A stretch of DNA of 64,000 bases, taken from contig DATEOW010000038.1 in the NCBI GenBank assembly GCA_035273665.1, positions 1-64,000 on the forward strand. The letters are read 5' to 3'. This document shows positions 18,970 through 27,576 of this stretch, piece after piece. The notes below the pieces were generated by a model. It was not told the DNA's origin. It was given only the letters and a program-made list of their open reading frames with translations, and did not search any database. Position 1 is the first letter of the stretch. Each line of letters begins with the position of its first letter. The stretch is from DATEEW01 sp035273665. GTDB taxonomy: Bacteria > Pseudomonadota > Gammaproteobacteria > Burkholderiales > SG8-39. The position numbers and the translations under genes are program-made.

Positions 18970-19712
18970 AAATCGATCCGCAGCCGGCTTTTGAAAAACG
19001 CTGGCGTCGTCGTTTCGAAGAATATGCGTTGCGCTTCGATGACGACGCCGGCATTGCCGGTTGGTCACCGAGCGGACTCGACGCGCGCTTGAGACATTTC
19101 GCGCAGGCGTGGTCCGGCGCTATCAGCAATGCACAATGGCTCGATGTGGGTTGCGGCGCGGGGAGCTACACGCGCTACCTCATGGCCTCAGGCGTCAAAG
19201 TGCTTGGCTTGGATTACTCATATCCATCCCTGAAGAAGGCGCGCGGTCGGAAGGGGGGCGAAGGCGCGACCTGGGCGGTAGGCGATGCGACAAGATTGCC
19301 TGTGGCCTCAAAAAGTTTCGACGGCGCCTTGTGTTTTGGCGTGTTGCAGGCTTTATCGCGGCCAGACGACGCGCTTCGTGAATTACATGATTGCCTCAAA
19401 GACGGAGGCGAGTTGTGGGTTGACGCCTTGAACGCTTATTGCCTGCCTACTTTGATCCAACGTCTGCGCGCGCGCATGCGGGGCTTGCCGATGCATTTGC
19501 GATACGATTCTCCATGGCAGCTCGCACGAAGCATGCGTAACACCGGCCTGAGCGAGGTCAAGCTTCATTGGGTGCCCATCGTGCCGATGCGCTTGGCGAA
19601 ATTCCAACCTCTGTTTGAAAGCGCCCCGCTGCGCGTACTCATCAAGTTCATACCTTTCTTGGGCGCGCTCATCAGTCACGCTTTTGTGCTATCGGGGCGC
19701 CGCAGGGGATGA
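18966..19712 (+). CDS. Class I SAM-dependent methyltransferase
   Basis: A 248-residue methyltransferase with a full SAM site: LDVGCGAGSYTRYL (motif I), the acidic residue in VLGLDYSYPSL, and GDATRLPVASKSFDGALCFGVLQ (motifs II-IV). GTG at 18966 overlaps the previous stop by four bases. The final four bases overlap the deacetylase start. Likely a sugar methyltransferase of the EPS pathway, by context. Confidence 0.88.
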   Translation: MKIDPQPAFEKRWRRRFEEYALRFDDDAGIAGWSPSGLDARLRHFAQAWSGAISNAQWLDVGCGAGSYTRYLMASGVKVLGLDYSYPSLKKARGRKGGEGATWAVGDATRLPVASKSFDGALCFGVLQALSRPDDALRELHDCLKDGGELWVDALNAYCLPTLIQRLRARMRGLPMHLRYDSPWQLARSMRNTGLSEVKLHWVPIVPMRLAKFQPLFESAPLRVLIKFIPFLGALISHAFVLSGRRRG

Positions 19713-20677
19713 GCCATTTTTTGCTGAAAGGTCTGGCACGCTACACGCTGCCCGGCGGTGAAAAGAATCGGCTTGGCGTGTTGATTTATCACCGCGTGCT
19801 ACGCGAGGCGGACGCATTGGTACAAGACACCGTTGCCAACGATTTCGATTGGCAGCTGCAGACGCTGAAGCGCTGTTTCAATGTCTTGCCCCTTCCCGAA
19901 GCACTCGACCGCCTGCAGCAGGGGGAGTTGCCGCCGGGCAGCGTTGCGATCACCTTCGACGATGGCTATGCGGATAACGCGACCGTCGCCCTGCCATTGT
20001 TGAAGCGGCATGGTTTACATGCGACTTTTTTCATCGCTTCGGGATTTCTGGATGGTGGCCGAATGTGGAACGACAGCGTCGTGTATGCGCTGCGCAACAC
20101 AACGAAGTCGTCGATAGAAGTCCCCGCGCTGCAAAGCGAACCGATCTCCCTCGCTACGTTGGACGAGAAGCGCTCGGCGATCGCCAGTTTGCTGCCGAAG
20201 ATCAAATATATCCCCGAACCAAGGCGGTCTGAAGTGGTGCAAGCACTGACGGAAGCGGCTGGCGCCGCCTTGCCGGATGATTTGATGATGAGTTCGGCGC
20301 AAGTTCGAGAGCTGCGCCAAGCGGGGATGGAAATCGGCGGCCACACGATTACACACCCCATTCTCGCTTTGGTACCCGAGGCCGAAGCCAGTGAGCAGAT
20401 TGGGCGAGGGCGGGAAATCTTGCAAGGCATTCTAGGCGAGCCCATCAGCTTGTTTGCGTATCCCAATGGCGTGCCGAAGCGAGATTACCTGCCTGCGCAT
20501 ATCGCGGCGGTCAAAGCGGCCGGTTTCAAGGCCGCCTTCAGCACGGCATGGGGCGCCGCCACACGTCACCGCGACCCGTTTCAATTGCCGCGCTTCACGC
20601 CCTGGGACAAAACACCTGCGCGATTTGCCCTGCGTTTGGCATTGAATGGGCGAAAAACAGAGGCACGTGCGGTTTAA
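19709..20677 (+). CDS. Polysaccharide deacetylase family protein
   Basis: A 322-residue NodB-fold protein and the second deacetylase of the operon. It has YHRVL, then ITFDDGYADN with the catalytic and metal Asp pair, the HATFFIASGFL segment, the metal-binding GGHTITHPIL (HxxxH) and a C-terminal LFAYPNG motif. There is no signal peptide, so it probably acts on a cytoplasmic or membrane-facing lipid-linked sugar. It is the last plus-strand gene of the first operon and its TAA overlaps the TAA of the convergent formyltransferase gene in the palindrome TTAA (20674-20677). Confidence 0.9.
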   Translation: MSHFLLKGLARYTLPGGEKNRLGVLIYHRVLREADALVQDTVANDFDWQLQTLKRCFNVLPLPEALDRLQQGELPPGSVAITFDDGYADNATVALPLLKRHGLHATFFIASGFLDGGRMWNDSVVYALRNTTKSSIEVPALQSEPISLATLDEKRSAIASLLPKIKYIPEPRRSEVVQALTEAAGAALPDDLMMSSAQVRELRQAGMEIGGHTITHPILALVPEAEASEQIGRGREILQGILGEPISLFAYPNGVPKRDYLPAHIAAVKAAGFKAAFSTAWGAATRHRDPFQLPRFTPWDKTPARFALRLALNGRKTEARAV

Positions 20678-21411
20678 CCGTGCTGCGGTTGCCGCGGCAC
20701 TCGCCCGCGCGAAGCATCGTCCAGCGTTGAAGCCACGAGTTCCGCAGCGGTTTTTGCGAGACGTCGCCTCAAGCTAACCGCATCGCTGCCCCGCTCTATT
20801 GTGACCGCCCTCTGATGCGCGATGTCGCCGGTGTCGATGCCTTCATCGATCCAATGCAAGCTGACGCCGCTCTCGCTGGCGCGATCACGAAGTGCTGCGC
20901 CGATTGGATCGGCTCCCCGGTAATTTGGCAGATACGAAGGATGCACATTCAATGTGGCAATACGCGCTATGCCGATCGCTTCACGCTTCAAAATGTGATT
21001 GAAAGTAGCGATAAGAACGATGTCGGGATCGAGCGCTTGTAAAGCTGCAATGCTTTCCGAGTCGTTGATGTCGCGTGTATAGCGGTAGGGAATGCGATGG
21101 CGATCGCAGAAGGCTTCGATTCTTAAAGGCGAATCGCTTAGGGCCTTTGCACCTGGAATCTTCGACTTCAAACGGTGGAGACGGTGGCCGAAGGCCAAGC
21201 GGGCTTCACGGACCAAGCCCTTCCATCCTTTTTGCTTAACAATGGCCGCAATCTGCTTATGTTTCGGCAAGCCGGCCAGCGGCGAGCGATGCGGCAAGGA
21301 GAGGATGGCGGCTTGAAAGTGATGAAGAAGTTCGGGTCGATCTAAGCCAAGCGCTTCGAGCATCTCAGCGCTGAAGGGAGCGCCGGCGCAACTCAGTAGA
21401 ATCACCCGCAT
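20674..21411 (-). CDS. Formyltransferase family protein
   Basis: A 245-residue protein with the catalytic triad of N10-formyl-THF-dependent formyltransferases: Asn in ATFNHILK, His in NVHPSYLPNYRG and Asp in DEGIDTGDI. It is shorter than methionyl-tRNA formyltransferase and lacks its C-terminal OB domain, so a sugar-amine or lipid-linked amino-sugar N-formyltransferase role fits its location at the end of an EPS accessory operon (inference). It is the last gene of the minus-strand operon, one base after the glycosyltransferase stop. Confidence 0.87.
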   Translation of the reverse strand: MRVILLSCAGAPFSAEMLEALGLDRPELLHHFQAAILSLPHRSPLAGLPKHKQIAAIVKQKGWKGLVREARLAFGHRLHRLKSKIPGAKALSDSPLRIEAFCDRHRIPYRYTRDINDSESIAALQALDPDIVLIATFNHILKREAIGIARIATLNVHPSYLPNYRGADPIGAALRDRASESGVSLHWIDEGIDTGDIAHQRAVTIERGSDAVSLRRRLAKTAAELVASTLDDASRGRVPRQPQHG

Positions 21412-21412
21412 A

Positions 21413-22687
21413 TCAATCGCACAATCGGTTCAATTCGGCAGCCAATTGCACGGTTAGTTGCTCGCGGCTGTACTTGCGAACACTGGGAGACGGTTCGCGT
21501 GCTTGTCTAGGGATGTGACGTTGCGCATAGAGGTCTCTCAGCGCCGCCGCAATTCCTTCAGTATCGTCCGGCGACACCGGCGCGCCACCGCCCGTTTCAG
21601 CGAGCACTTCCTTCACGGCGCCTTCGGAAACCAAAGCAAGCATCGGTTTGCCCAGACGCAAGTACTCGTAGACTTTTGCCGGCACCTGCAAGCGCGTCCA
21701 AGCTTGCTCCGCTTCAGCACCTGCGGTCGCCATTTCACTGAGAACAGTCAGAACATCCGCGCCTGCCAAGCGTTTCAGGGCCTCGCCATAAGGAATGCGC
21801 TTCACCACGCAATCAACCTGTGTGCTTAAACCATATTGCTGCAATTCGTTCTGGAAGGCGGCTGACTGTGCCCATTCCCCACAACCCAAAAAGGTGATTT
21901 TGAGATCGTCGGCGCGGAGCCATCCTTTGTCCAAGGCCAAACGCACACCGGCCAAAAGTGGACGCGGGTGACGATTACCGACGGATATCACGCCGGGATA
22001 AATGATATGAAACTGTGCTTCAGTGTGCGGTTCGATCTGCGCGAAGTCCGGTTCGTCATAGCCGTTGGTAATCGTGACGAACTTGGCCGCATCCACTTGC
22101 GGATAGCGCTCAAGAAAGAATCGTCGCATGGCTGGGGTGTTACAGATGACGCGATCCGCGTGACGCATAATTTTCGCTTCGAGAATGCCTTCGAGTTTGC
22201 GCCGATACCAGGGCATCGAATCCTCGACCCAAGGATCGCGAAAATCTGCAATCCAAGGCAGGCCGAAACGCTTTTTCAACCGCAAGCCTATCCAGTGTGC
22301 GGTGGGAACGGGATAGGTGGTGTACAGCGCTTGAAAGCGACCGCTGCCTAATAGCTCGCTTCCGGCCCGCGTGCCGGAAAACAACCAGGGCCAATATCGA
22401 TCCGGCACCGCCAGTGCGCTGGGATACAGGCCGCGAAAGCCGAGCGCTTCTTTGATATCGACGGCAGCGCTGCGTCGGACTTCGACGTGCGCCGGGATTT
22501 TCGCCAGGGAAGCGGCGTCGGTGCTGTAGTAAAGATTCGGCGGCACAGTAAGCACGGTGGAGGACCAACCGTGACCATGCAGGTATTGAGTGAATTTGAG
22601 CGTGCGCAAAACACCCGTGCTGGTGTTGTCGGGCGGATAGTGAAAGGCGACGACCAGCACGCGCCTTTGTGTGCGTTCGCTATTCAT
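21413..22687 (-). CDS. Glycosyltransferase family 4 protein
   Basis: A 424-residue GT-B glycosyltransferase. VLVVAFHYPPDNTSTGVLR is the N-terminal acceptor-domain motif, WIADFRDPW lies mid-domain, and the donor domain has TNGYDEPDF and VPAKVYEYLRLGKP with the key Glu. The ATG at 22687 is preferred; a TTG at 22696 would overlap the upstream stop and add three residues. Coupled in order with the asparagine-synthase-like gene upstream and the formyltransferase downstream. Confidence 0.9.
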   Translation of the reverse strand: MNSERTQRRVLVVAFHYPPDNTSTGVLRTLKFTQYLHGHGWSSTVLTVPPNLYYSTDAASLAKIPAHVEVRRSAAVDIKEALGFRGLYPSALAVPDRYWPWLFSGTRAGSELLGSGRFQALYTTYPVPTAHWIGLRLKKRFGLPWIADFRDPWVEDSMPWYRRKLEGILEAKIMRHADRVICNTPAMRRFFLERYPQVDAAKFVTITNGYDEPDFAQIEPHTEAQFHIIYPGVISVGNRHPRPLLAGVRLALDKGWLRADDLKITFLGCGEWAQSAAFQNELQQYGLSTQVDCVVKRIPYGEALKRLAGADVLTVLSEMATAGAEAEQAWTRLQVPAKVYEYLRLGKPMLALVSEGAVKEVLAETGGGAPVSPDDTEGIAAALRDLYAQRHIPRQAREPSPSVRKYSREQLTVQLAAELNRLCD

Positions 22688-22692
22688 CGGGC

Positions 22693-24525
22693 TCAAAGCT
22701 CGCGGCTATCCAGCCACAAGGACATCATCATGAGCACCCACACAATAGTGCCGTAGTAAGCGGCATGTTCGTGCAACGCGCGGTCCGATAGAAAATCAAT
22801 GAACTCCGAGCGCACGATGCCTCGCTGACGTAGACGCGCGAGACTGTCGCGCGCCATATCGTTGAGCGGGGCATGCCCTAAAAGCCAAGCGCCAACGGGC
22901 AAGCCGAAGCCGTGCTTTTCCTTGCTCAGAATCTCGTCCGGCAAGAAACCGCGCAGCGCCTCCTTGAAGAAATAGCGCAAGCGGGTCCCTCGTAACTTGA
23001 AATCCGGCGCAAGTGAGGCGGAAAGATCCACGACGCGCTCGTCGAGCATCGGAAAGCTGACGTCCACACCGGCCAGCTCGCACATACGCGTTACCTTCGG
23101 CAGGTCGTTATCCGCGAGCGTAAATTTCAAATCGAGCGCTAACATGCGATTCAATAGCGTTTGCGCGTTGGTGTCTTCATAACGCTGCGTCAATAGTGCG
23201 AGCGGCGCGCCGCGATCCACTGCGGCGAGAAAATCTTCATTGAATACGCGTTCAGGACCCAGGCGCTCAAGAAGGTTATAACTCTCATAACGTGCCGGCA
23301 TAGGAAGAGAGGCCTGCGCGACATAGCTTCGCGCTTTTTTTGCGAGTGGGATGGCGTTCATCCCGGGGACCTGCAGCGCCCATTGAAGCAGCGATCGCAA
23401 AGCGGCAGGACTGCGCTCATAGAAAGCGAGCTTATGTTGGGTGGCGTACCGCGCATTGCCGCCGTAGAGTTCATCGCCGCCATCGCCTCCAAGAAGGCGT
23501 TCAATACCGTTTTCTCGGGCGAGGCGAGCACAGTAATAAGTCGGTACGGCAGAGGCGTTGCCGAAGGGCTGGTCGTAAGCCGATACGACGCGTGGTATTG
23601 CATCGACGACATCCTCCGGCGTTACGTAGTATTCATGATGTTCCGCTTTGAAATGGCGCGCGGCGATACGCGCGTATTCCATTTCGTCGTATCCCGTTGC
23701 GTCGAAGCCGATGGAGTAGACCCGCGGTTTGCCGGGCGCAACCTTGGCGAGCATGCCTGTGATGGTGGAGCTGTCTGTACCGCCGCTCAGAAAGGCACCC
23801 ACTGCTTCAGCACCCTGCGCCGCGTCAGCAGTCGCTTGGCGCACCGCAGTCAAAAACGCGTCGCGTTGTCCTTCAACGCTGCTCGGACGGTCTTCCACAA
23901 ACTCCATGCGCCAATAAGGACGCAGGTGAATGTGCCCGTCGTTCGACTCAAGATAATGTCCGGCCGGCATGCGCAACTGCGACTTAAATGCGGTTTGCGG
24001 ACCCGGCAGCATATGAAAATAAACGTAGTTATACAAAGCCTGCGGATCGAGCTCACGACGCGATAGCGGGTGTGCACGCAAAGTGTCCAGCGTCGCACCG
24101 AAGATGAGTCCAGCAGCCGTTTCTTGATAACAAAGATTGCGCGTTCCGATGCGATCGATCGCAAGTAGGGCATGCCGCTTCTGGCTGTTCAACAACGCCA
24201 GCGAAAAGTCGCCATTGAGACTCAATAACGCGGCCGCTCCATGCTTAAGATAGGCATCGAGAAAAAGGCGGCAAACGTTTTCAATATCGGCTGTGCCGGC
24301 GCCATCTTGCAACCAGCGAGGATGGCCCTGCATCGCGAGAATGTAACCGCTCTGCTCGTAAAGCCCAACAGTGCCGGACATGCCTCGCGCGGCAAGACCA
24401 AAGCCCGTCGCTTGCGCGCTTCGGGACATGGGCATGTCTTGCCCTGGAAGCAGGCTCGCCATCTGGGCGATGATCTGTTGAGGATTATTTTCCAGATTGC
24501 CCAACCAGCCGCAGATTCCGCTCAT
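22693..24525 (-). CDS. Asparagine synthase-like protein with displaced N-terminal cysteine
   Basis: A 610-residue two-domain protein like asparagine synthetase B. The N-terminus reads MSGICGWLG, so the only early Cys is residue 5 rather than 2, and the HRGPD-type glutaminase motif is not evident. Ntn-type glutaminase activity should therefore be lost. The synthetase domain looks intact: SGGTDSS (247-253), LLGGDGGDELYGGN and KHGFGLPVGAW near the C-terminus. Related proteins form amide or isopeptide bonds without glutamine. Its ATG overlaps the stop of the GNAT-like gene upstream. Third asparagine-synthase-like protein in the window. Confidence 0.87.
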   Translation of the reverse strand: MSGICGWLGNLENNPQQIIAQMASLLPGQDMPMSRSAQATGFGLAARGMSGTVGLYEQSGYILAMQGHPRWLQDGAGTADIENVCRLFLDAYLKHGAAALLSLNGDFSLALLNSQKRHALLAIDRIGTRNLCYQETAAGLIFGATLDTLRAHPLSRRELDPQALYNYVYFHMLPGPQTAFKSQLRMPAGHYLESNDGHIHLRPYWRMEFVEDRPSSVEGQRDAFLTAVRQATADAAQGAEAVGAFLSGGTDSSTITGMLAKVAPGKPRVYSIGFDATGYDEMEYARIAARHFKAEHHEYYVTPEDVVDAIPRVVSAYDQPFGNASAVPTYYCARLARENGIERLLGGDGGDELYGGNARYATQHKLAFYERSPAALRSLLQWALQVPGMNAIPLAKKARSYVAQASLPMPARYESYNLLERLGPERVFNEDFLAAVDRGAPLALLTQRYEDTNAQTLLNRMLALDLKFTLADNDLPKVTRMCELAGVDVSFPMLDERVVDLSASLAPDFKLRGTRLRYFFKEALRGFLPDEILSKEKHGFGLPVGAWLLGHAPLNDMARDSLARLRQRGIVRSEFIDFLSDRALHEHAAYYGTIVWVLMMMSLWLDSREL

Positions 24526-25673
24526 GTTTCTTTATCTTTTTCCGTGACGTGTTCTTTATGCGCAAAGCGTGCACGCACACGACGCGCGAAGGGCTTTAAT
24601 CGAAGGTCGATCAGTGCAAACCCACGCGCACGCAAACGCGGTCCATAGGCGGTGAGCTCGTGCACTTGCTCGTCGCCCTGCGCCCACCGCTGCTTGTATG
24701 CATTATCGCCCGGCCCCATGTAATAGCGCTGCAGACCACAGCCGAAGGACTGCACCAAAAGTTCGCGATTGAGGTAGGCACCGGGCGATATCTCCGGATA
24801 GCCTTCGACGAAATCGGCGCGGAGTGCGTGGATATTGCCTTCATAAACCAGCTGGCATTCCATGGCGATCGACTTGCCGTCCAAGGCCAACAACCACATC
24901 AGCCACCACCCGCGGTCCGCAGCCAGCTGTTGTAAACGGCGTATAAAAGCCTGCGGTCCGGCTTGATCGAGCGCATTACCGGTATGACGTTTCCAGCTAT
25001 GCGCCGAGATTTCGATTACTTGCTCAAGCGCGCACTGTGCTTCCGACTGTGCACCCTTGAAGCTTTTGACTTCGGCGCGTCCCGCCTTGTTGAGTCGGTT
25101 GATGGCGAGGTTGTGCGCTTTTTTAAAACTGCGCGTTCGCGTGGCGAAGTATTGCTCCCAATCGCCCTGTAACTCGATATAAGGATTCGCTCCGGTGGCT
25201 TTACTTTCGATCGCGCAGCCATGCTTGCGGAGTTCCGCAGCCATTGGGCCGGCCCCAAGAGAGTTTTCAGGTAAATAATGAAGATTAAGGATGTCCCAAT
25301 CCTTCGCCGACAATAATGCTTCGGCGAAACTGCGGCAGGCGGCGGGAACATTGCCCGGGTCGCAGATGAGATCGCAAAGCTGTGTGTCAGGCACGCTGAG
25401 AAAGCGCAGGATTCGGCACGGAAGACCGCAGCGGATTTCGGTTTCGCGAACGAGCGGAAAGATACCGACGAGTTCATCGCCGGCGTAGGCGCACAATAAA
25501 TTTAGGCTGGCGTGCTGCCCGCGCCATTGCCACGCCGCATCGAACCATTCATGTGTGTGAAAAACCGAACGCCGCGGTAGTCGCCGCAACAAATCATCCC
25601 ATGCAGGACGCAGGGCCGCGAATGCGAGCGAATCACACACGCGCACAACGCGCAGCTTCCGAGCATCGTCCAT
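24522..25673 (-). CDS. GNAT/FemAB-like acyltransferase (BioF2-like)
   Basis: A 383-residue member of the Acetyltransf_6 group common in polysaccharide loci. Recognisable parts are SVFHTHEWFDAAWQW, LVGIFPLVRE, AMECQLVYEGNIHALRADFVEG split across the acyl-binding core (for example LVYEGNIHALR) and the closing GPGDNAYKQRWAQGD. The C-terminal tail is Arg-rich. It sits between the TPR protein and the asparagine-synthase-like gene, with a four-base overlap with the latter. Transfer of an acyl or amino acid group to the polysaccharide is likely but the substrate is unknown. Confidence 0.83.
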   Translation of the reverse strand: MDDARKLRVVRVCDSLAFAALRPAWDDLLRRLPRRSVFHTHEWFDAAWQWRGQHASLNLLCAYAGDELVGIFPLVRETEIRCGLPCRILRFLSVPDTQLCDLICDPGNVPAACRSFAEALLSAKDWDILNLHYLPENSLGAGPMAAELRKHGCAIESKATGANPYIELQGDWEQYFATRTRSFKKAHNLAINRLNKAGRAEVKSFKGAQSEAQCALEQVIEISAHSWKRHTGNALDQAGPQAFIRRLQQLAADRGWWLMWLLALDGKSIAMECQLVYEGNIHALRADFVEGYPEISPGAYLNRELLVQSFGCGLQRYYMGPGDNAYKQRWAQGDEQVHELTAYGPRLRARGFALIDLRLKPFARRVRARFAHKEHVTEKDKET

Positions 25674-25704
25674 GGGCTTTGTTTTGTTGTCGAAATGAAT
25701 TTTT

Positions 25705-25722
25705 CGCCGCTTCCCGGCGGCG
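25705..25722. other. GC-rich hairpin between two minus-strand genes
   Basis: A six-base-pair stem CGCCGC/GCGGCG with loop TTCCCG in the 68-bp gap between the TPR gene (ends 25742) and the GNAT-like gene (starts 25673). Read on the minus strand it is followed by A residues, not U, so it is not a convincing terminator. It may only attenuate or stabilise the transcript. Confidence 0.3.
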
Positions 25723-25741
25723 TCCCGACGATTCTATTGCC

Positions 25742-26485
25742 TTATTTGCTGTTGCGCGCGTTCGGGGGTGCGAGTGGCGCCCCTTCGATCGTAGGCGGGT
25801 TGGCGGCATTGGCATCGCTTAAAGGAGCCGGCTCCGCCTTCGCCGCTTCGCCCGCCGCGCGCGGTTTCCATGCATCCGCCTTCACCAGCTTTTGCTGCAA
25901 CCCAGGCAAAGTCATGCCCAAGTCGTACGCTTTTTGCGCATGCTCGTTCGCGTTCGCGTAATCGCCCTTGGCGAAGTAGGCCAGGCCGAGGTTGTAATGC
26001 GCATTGCCGGAATTAGGCGCGATCGACAGCGCGGTTTGATAGCTCTGTATGGCATCGGCGTATTTCCCTTGCTGATGCTGATGGATGCCCAGAATGATAT
26101 GCGCGGGCGCTTGATCGGGACTCAGCTCAATCGCTCTGGAAAAATATTCTTCTGCTTTGCATTTCGGATCGCGCCAACTTTCGCAGACTTCGGCCATGAG
26201 CATCAAGGCGCGCGGATGATTGGGGAAATAGCGCAGCATGAAATCCAAATCCGCCCACGCGTATTGATATTTCCCTCTGCGCAGGGCGTCTACGCCCTTT
26301 TGGAGGTGATATTTCTCGACGTTATGCAGGAGATTTTTCGTCGCCTTGTTTTGGCCGGCTTTGTAGTAGTCGTTCGGCGTTTGTGCCAAGCCATCGGCGG
26401 AAAAAAAGCACAGAGTGAGGGCAACAGCCGCAAGCACGCGAACTAGCGACGACTCAGGAGAGAAAATAAAGAGTTGGTGTTTCAT
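25742..26485 (-). CDS. Secreted TPR-repeat protein
   Basis: A 247-residue protein with a signal peptide (hydrophobic core VLAAVALTLCFF, likely cut after GLAQ) and then about four tetratricopeptide repeats, for example GKYQYAWADLDFMLRYFPNH, GKYADAIQSYQTALSIAPN and GDYANANEHAQKAYDLG. The last 45 residues are Ala/Pro-rich and low in complexity. ATG 26485 is preferred over the adjacent GTG because GGAAAGG lies six bases upstream. A periplasmic scaffold role beside the EPS machinery is likely; no more specific function can be assigned. Confidence 0.8.
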   Translation of the reverse strand: MKHQLFIFSPESSLVRVLAAVALTLCFFSADGLAQTPNDYYKAGQNKATKNLLHNVEKYHLQKGVDALRRGKYQYAWADLDFMLRYFPNHPRALMLMAEVCESWRDPKCKAEEYFSRAIELSPDQAPAHIILGIHQHQQGKYADAIQSYQTALSIAPNSGNAHYNLGLAYFAKGDYANANEHAQKAYDLGMTLPGLQQKLVKADAWKPRAAGEAAKAEPAPLSDANAANPPTIEGAPLAPPNARNSK

Positions 26486-26504
26486 CACAGCCCTTTCCGT
26501 ATCT

Positions 26505-27527
26505 TTAAGGGGTCGAAGCTTGGGGTGCAGGAGCGCTTTCCCCTTGCAAACCGCGTTTCAACTTCGGCAACCCGACATAGCGTAAATGCGCCAACCGCCC
26601 GCTGAGTGAGTCGCGGAACACGCGCAAGGTATGCAGATTTTCAACACCCGTCGCCCATTTCATTTTTGCTTCGGTCTGCGGGCCGTACATGTCGAAAGTT
26701 TTGATCTGTGGCTGCGCAAAGGCCCACTTCAGCACTTGCATGCGCAGAACTTGTCCCGGCCCTTGTTTCGCCAGCGCCTCGTCATAGCCGTGTTTGATGC
26801 AGTTCAGCACGCCGCGGTATTCAGCATTCAATTCGAAGGCCGCCGCTTGTTCGCCGATGTAGAGGACGAATAGACGCAGCGCCCCGGCTTCGCTCCAATA
26901 ACGGGCCATTTCCTTGTAGAAACCGAGCGTTTGCGGCGATTGCACGATGGCGGAACCTTCTTGACCCTTCCATCCTGACGCTTCGATGGCAAGGATTTGC
27001 TCGAATATCGGTTCGATCTCGTCCCACTGCGTCAGCATCGCGCAACGTGCCTTCTGATCTTCCATCAGGCGGCGCTCGCGGCGACCCCACTCGGTTCGAC
27101 TCTTACCGCGACTTTGCCAATAGTCATCCCAGCTGCCGCGACAATCGATAAAAGGGGCCGCCTCACAAAACTCGACTTGATGCAGGAGCGCGCTCGCTTG
27201 TACGGCACGCAGAAGCTGAGATTGCGCCGAAAGGTATGGAAAGCTAAGCATGGCTACGTTCATATCCCGCATGAGACGTTCAACGCTCGATGCGTCATCC
27301 AGTTTACCGAGCGCGTCGAACCGGGGCGTATGCGAATTTGCCGCCGCACGTCCGATCGCAATGGGAATCGGACCGATCGTGGCCCGTTCGCGTTGAATCG
27401 CGATGGCTGCCCGGTCGCCGCTTTGCGTGTCTTGCCATAACTGGCCGGCCGGGCCGCCGAAGTATTTCAGCCACGCAGTGAACCACTGCGGCGAAGTTGA
27501 GATAAAGTCGTCGCGCGAATTAGTCAT
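26505..27527 (-). CDS. GNAT/FemAB-like acyltransferase
   Basis: A 340-residue protein of the same Acetyltransf_6-like group as the gene at 24522. It has CRGSWDDYWQSRGKSR, EASGWKGQEGSAI, the acyl-binding stretch AAAFELNAEYRGVLNCIKHG (start AAAFELNAEYRG) and FDMYGPQTEAKMKWATG near the end. ATG 27527 was chosen; a TTG at 27569 would extend it by 14 residues into the 49-bp divergent spacer. It is the first gene of the minus-strand operon. Confidence 0.82.
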   Translation of the reverse strand: MTNSRDDFISTSPQWFTAWLKYFGGPAGQLWQDTQSGDRAAIAIQRERATIGPIPIAIGRAAANSHTPRFDALGKLDDASSVERLMRDMNVAMLSFPYLSAQSQLLRAVQASALLHQVEFCEAAPFIDCRGSWDDYWQSRGKSRTEWGRRERRLMEDQKARCAMLTQWDEIEPIFEQILAIEASGWKGQEGSAIVQSPQTLGFYKEMARYWSEAGALRLFVLYIGEQAAAFELNAEYRGVLNCIKHGYDEALAKQGPGQVLRMQVLKWAFAQPQIKTFDMYGPQTEAKMKWATGVENLHTLRVFRDSLSGRLAHLRYVGLPKLKRGLQGESAPAPQASTP

Positions 27528-27576
27528 GGAATGAAAGTCTTGCCGCACGAAGGCGGGCGTCAGGGGCAAAGATATT

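Noticed and set aside
20674..20677. TTAA as a mobile-element target site
   Set aside because: It is explained by the overlapping stop codons of two convergent genes; no inverted repeats or transposase are nearby.
25705..25722. Hairpin as an intrinsic terminator within the minus-strand operon
   Set aside because: On the transcribed strand it is followed by A residues rather than a U tract.
27528..27576. Sigma-54 promoter in the short divergent spacer before the beta-helix gene
   Set aside because: TGG...TTGC elements are present around 27527 but with a spacing two bases too long for -24/-12.
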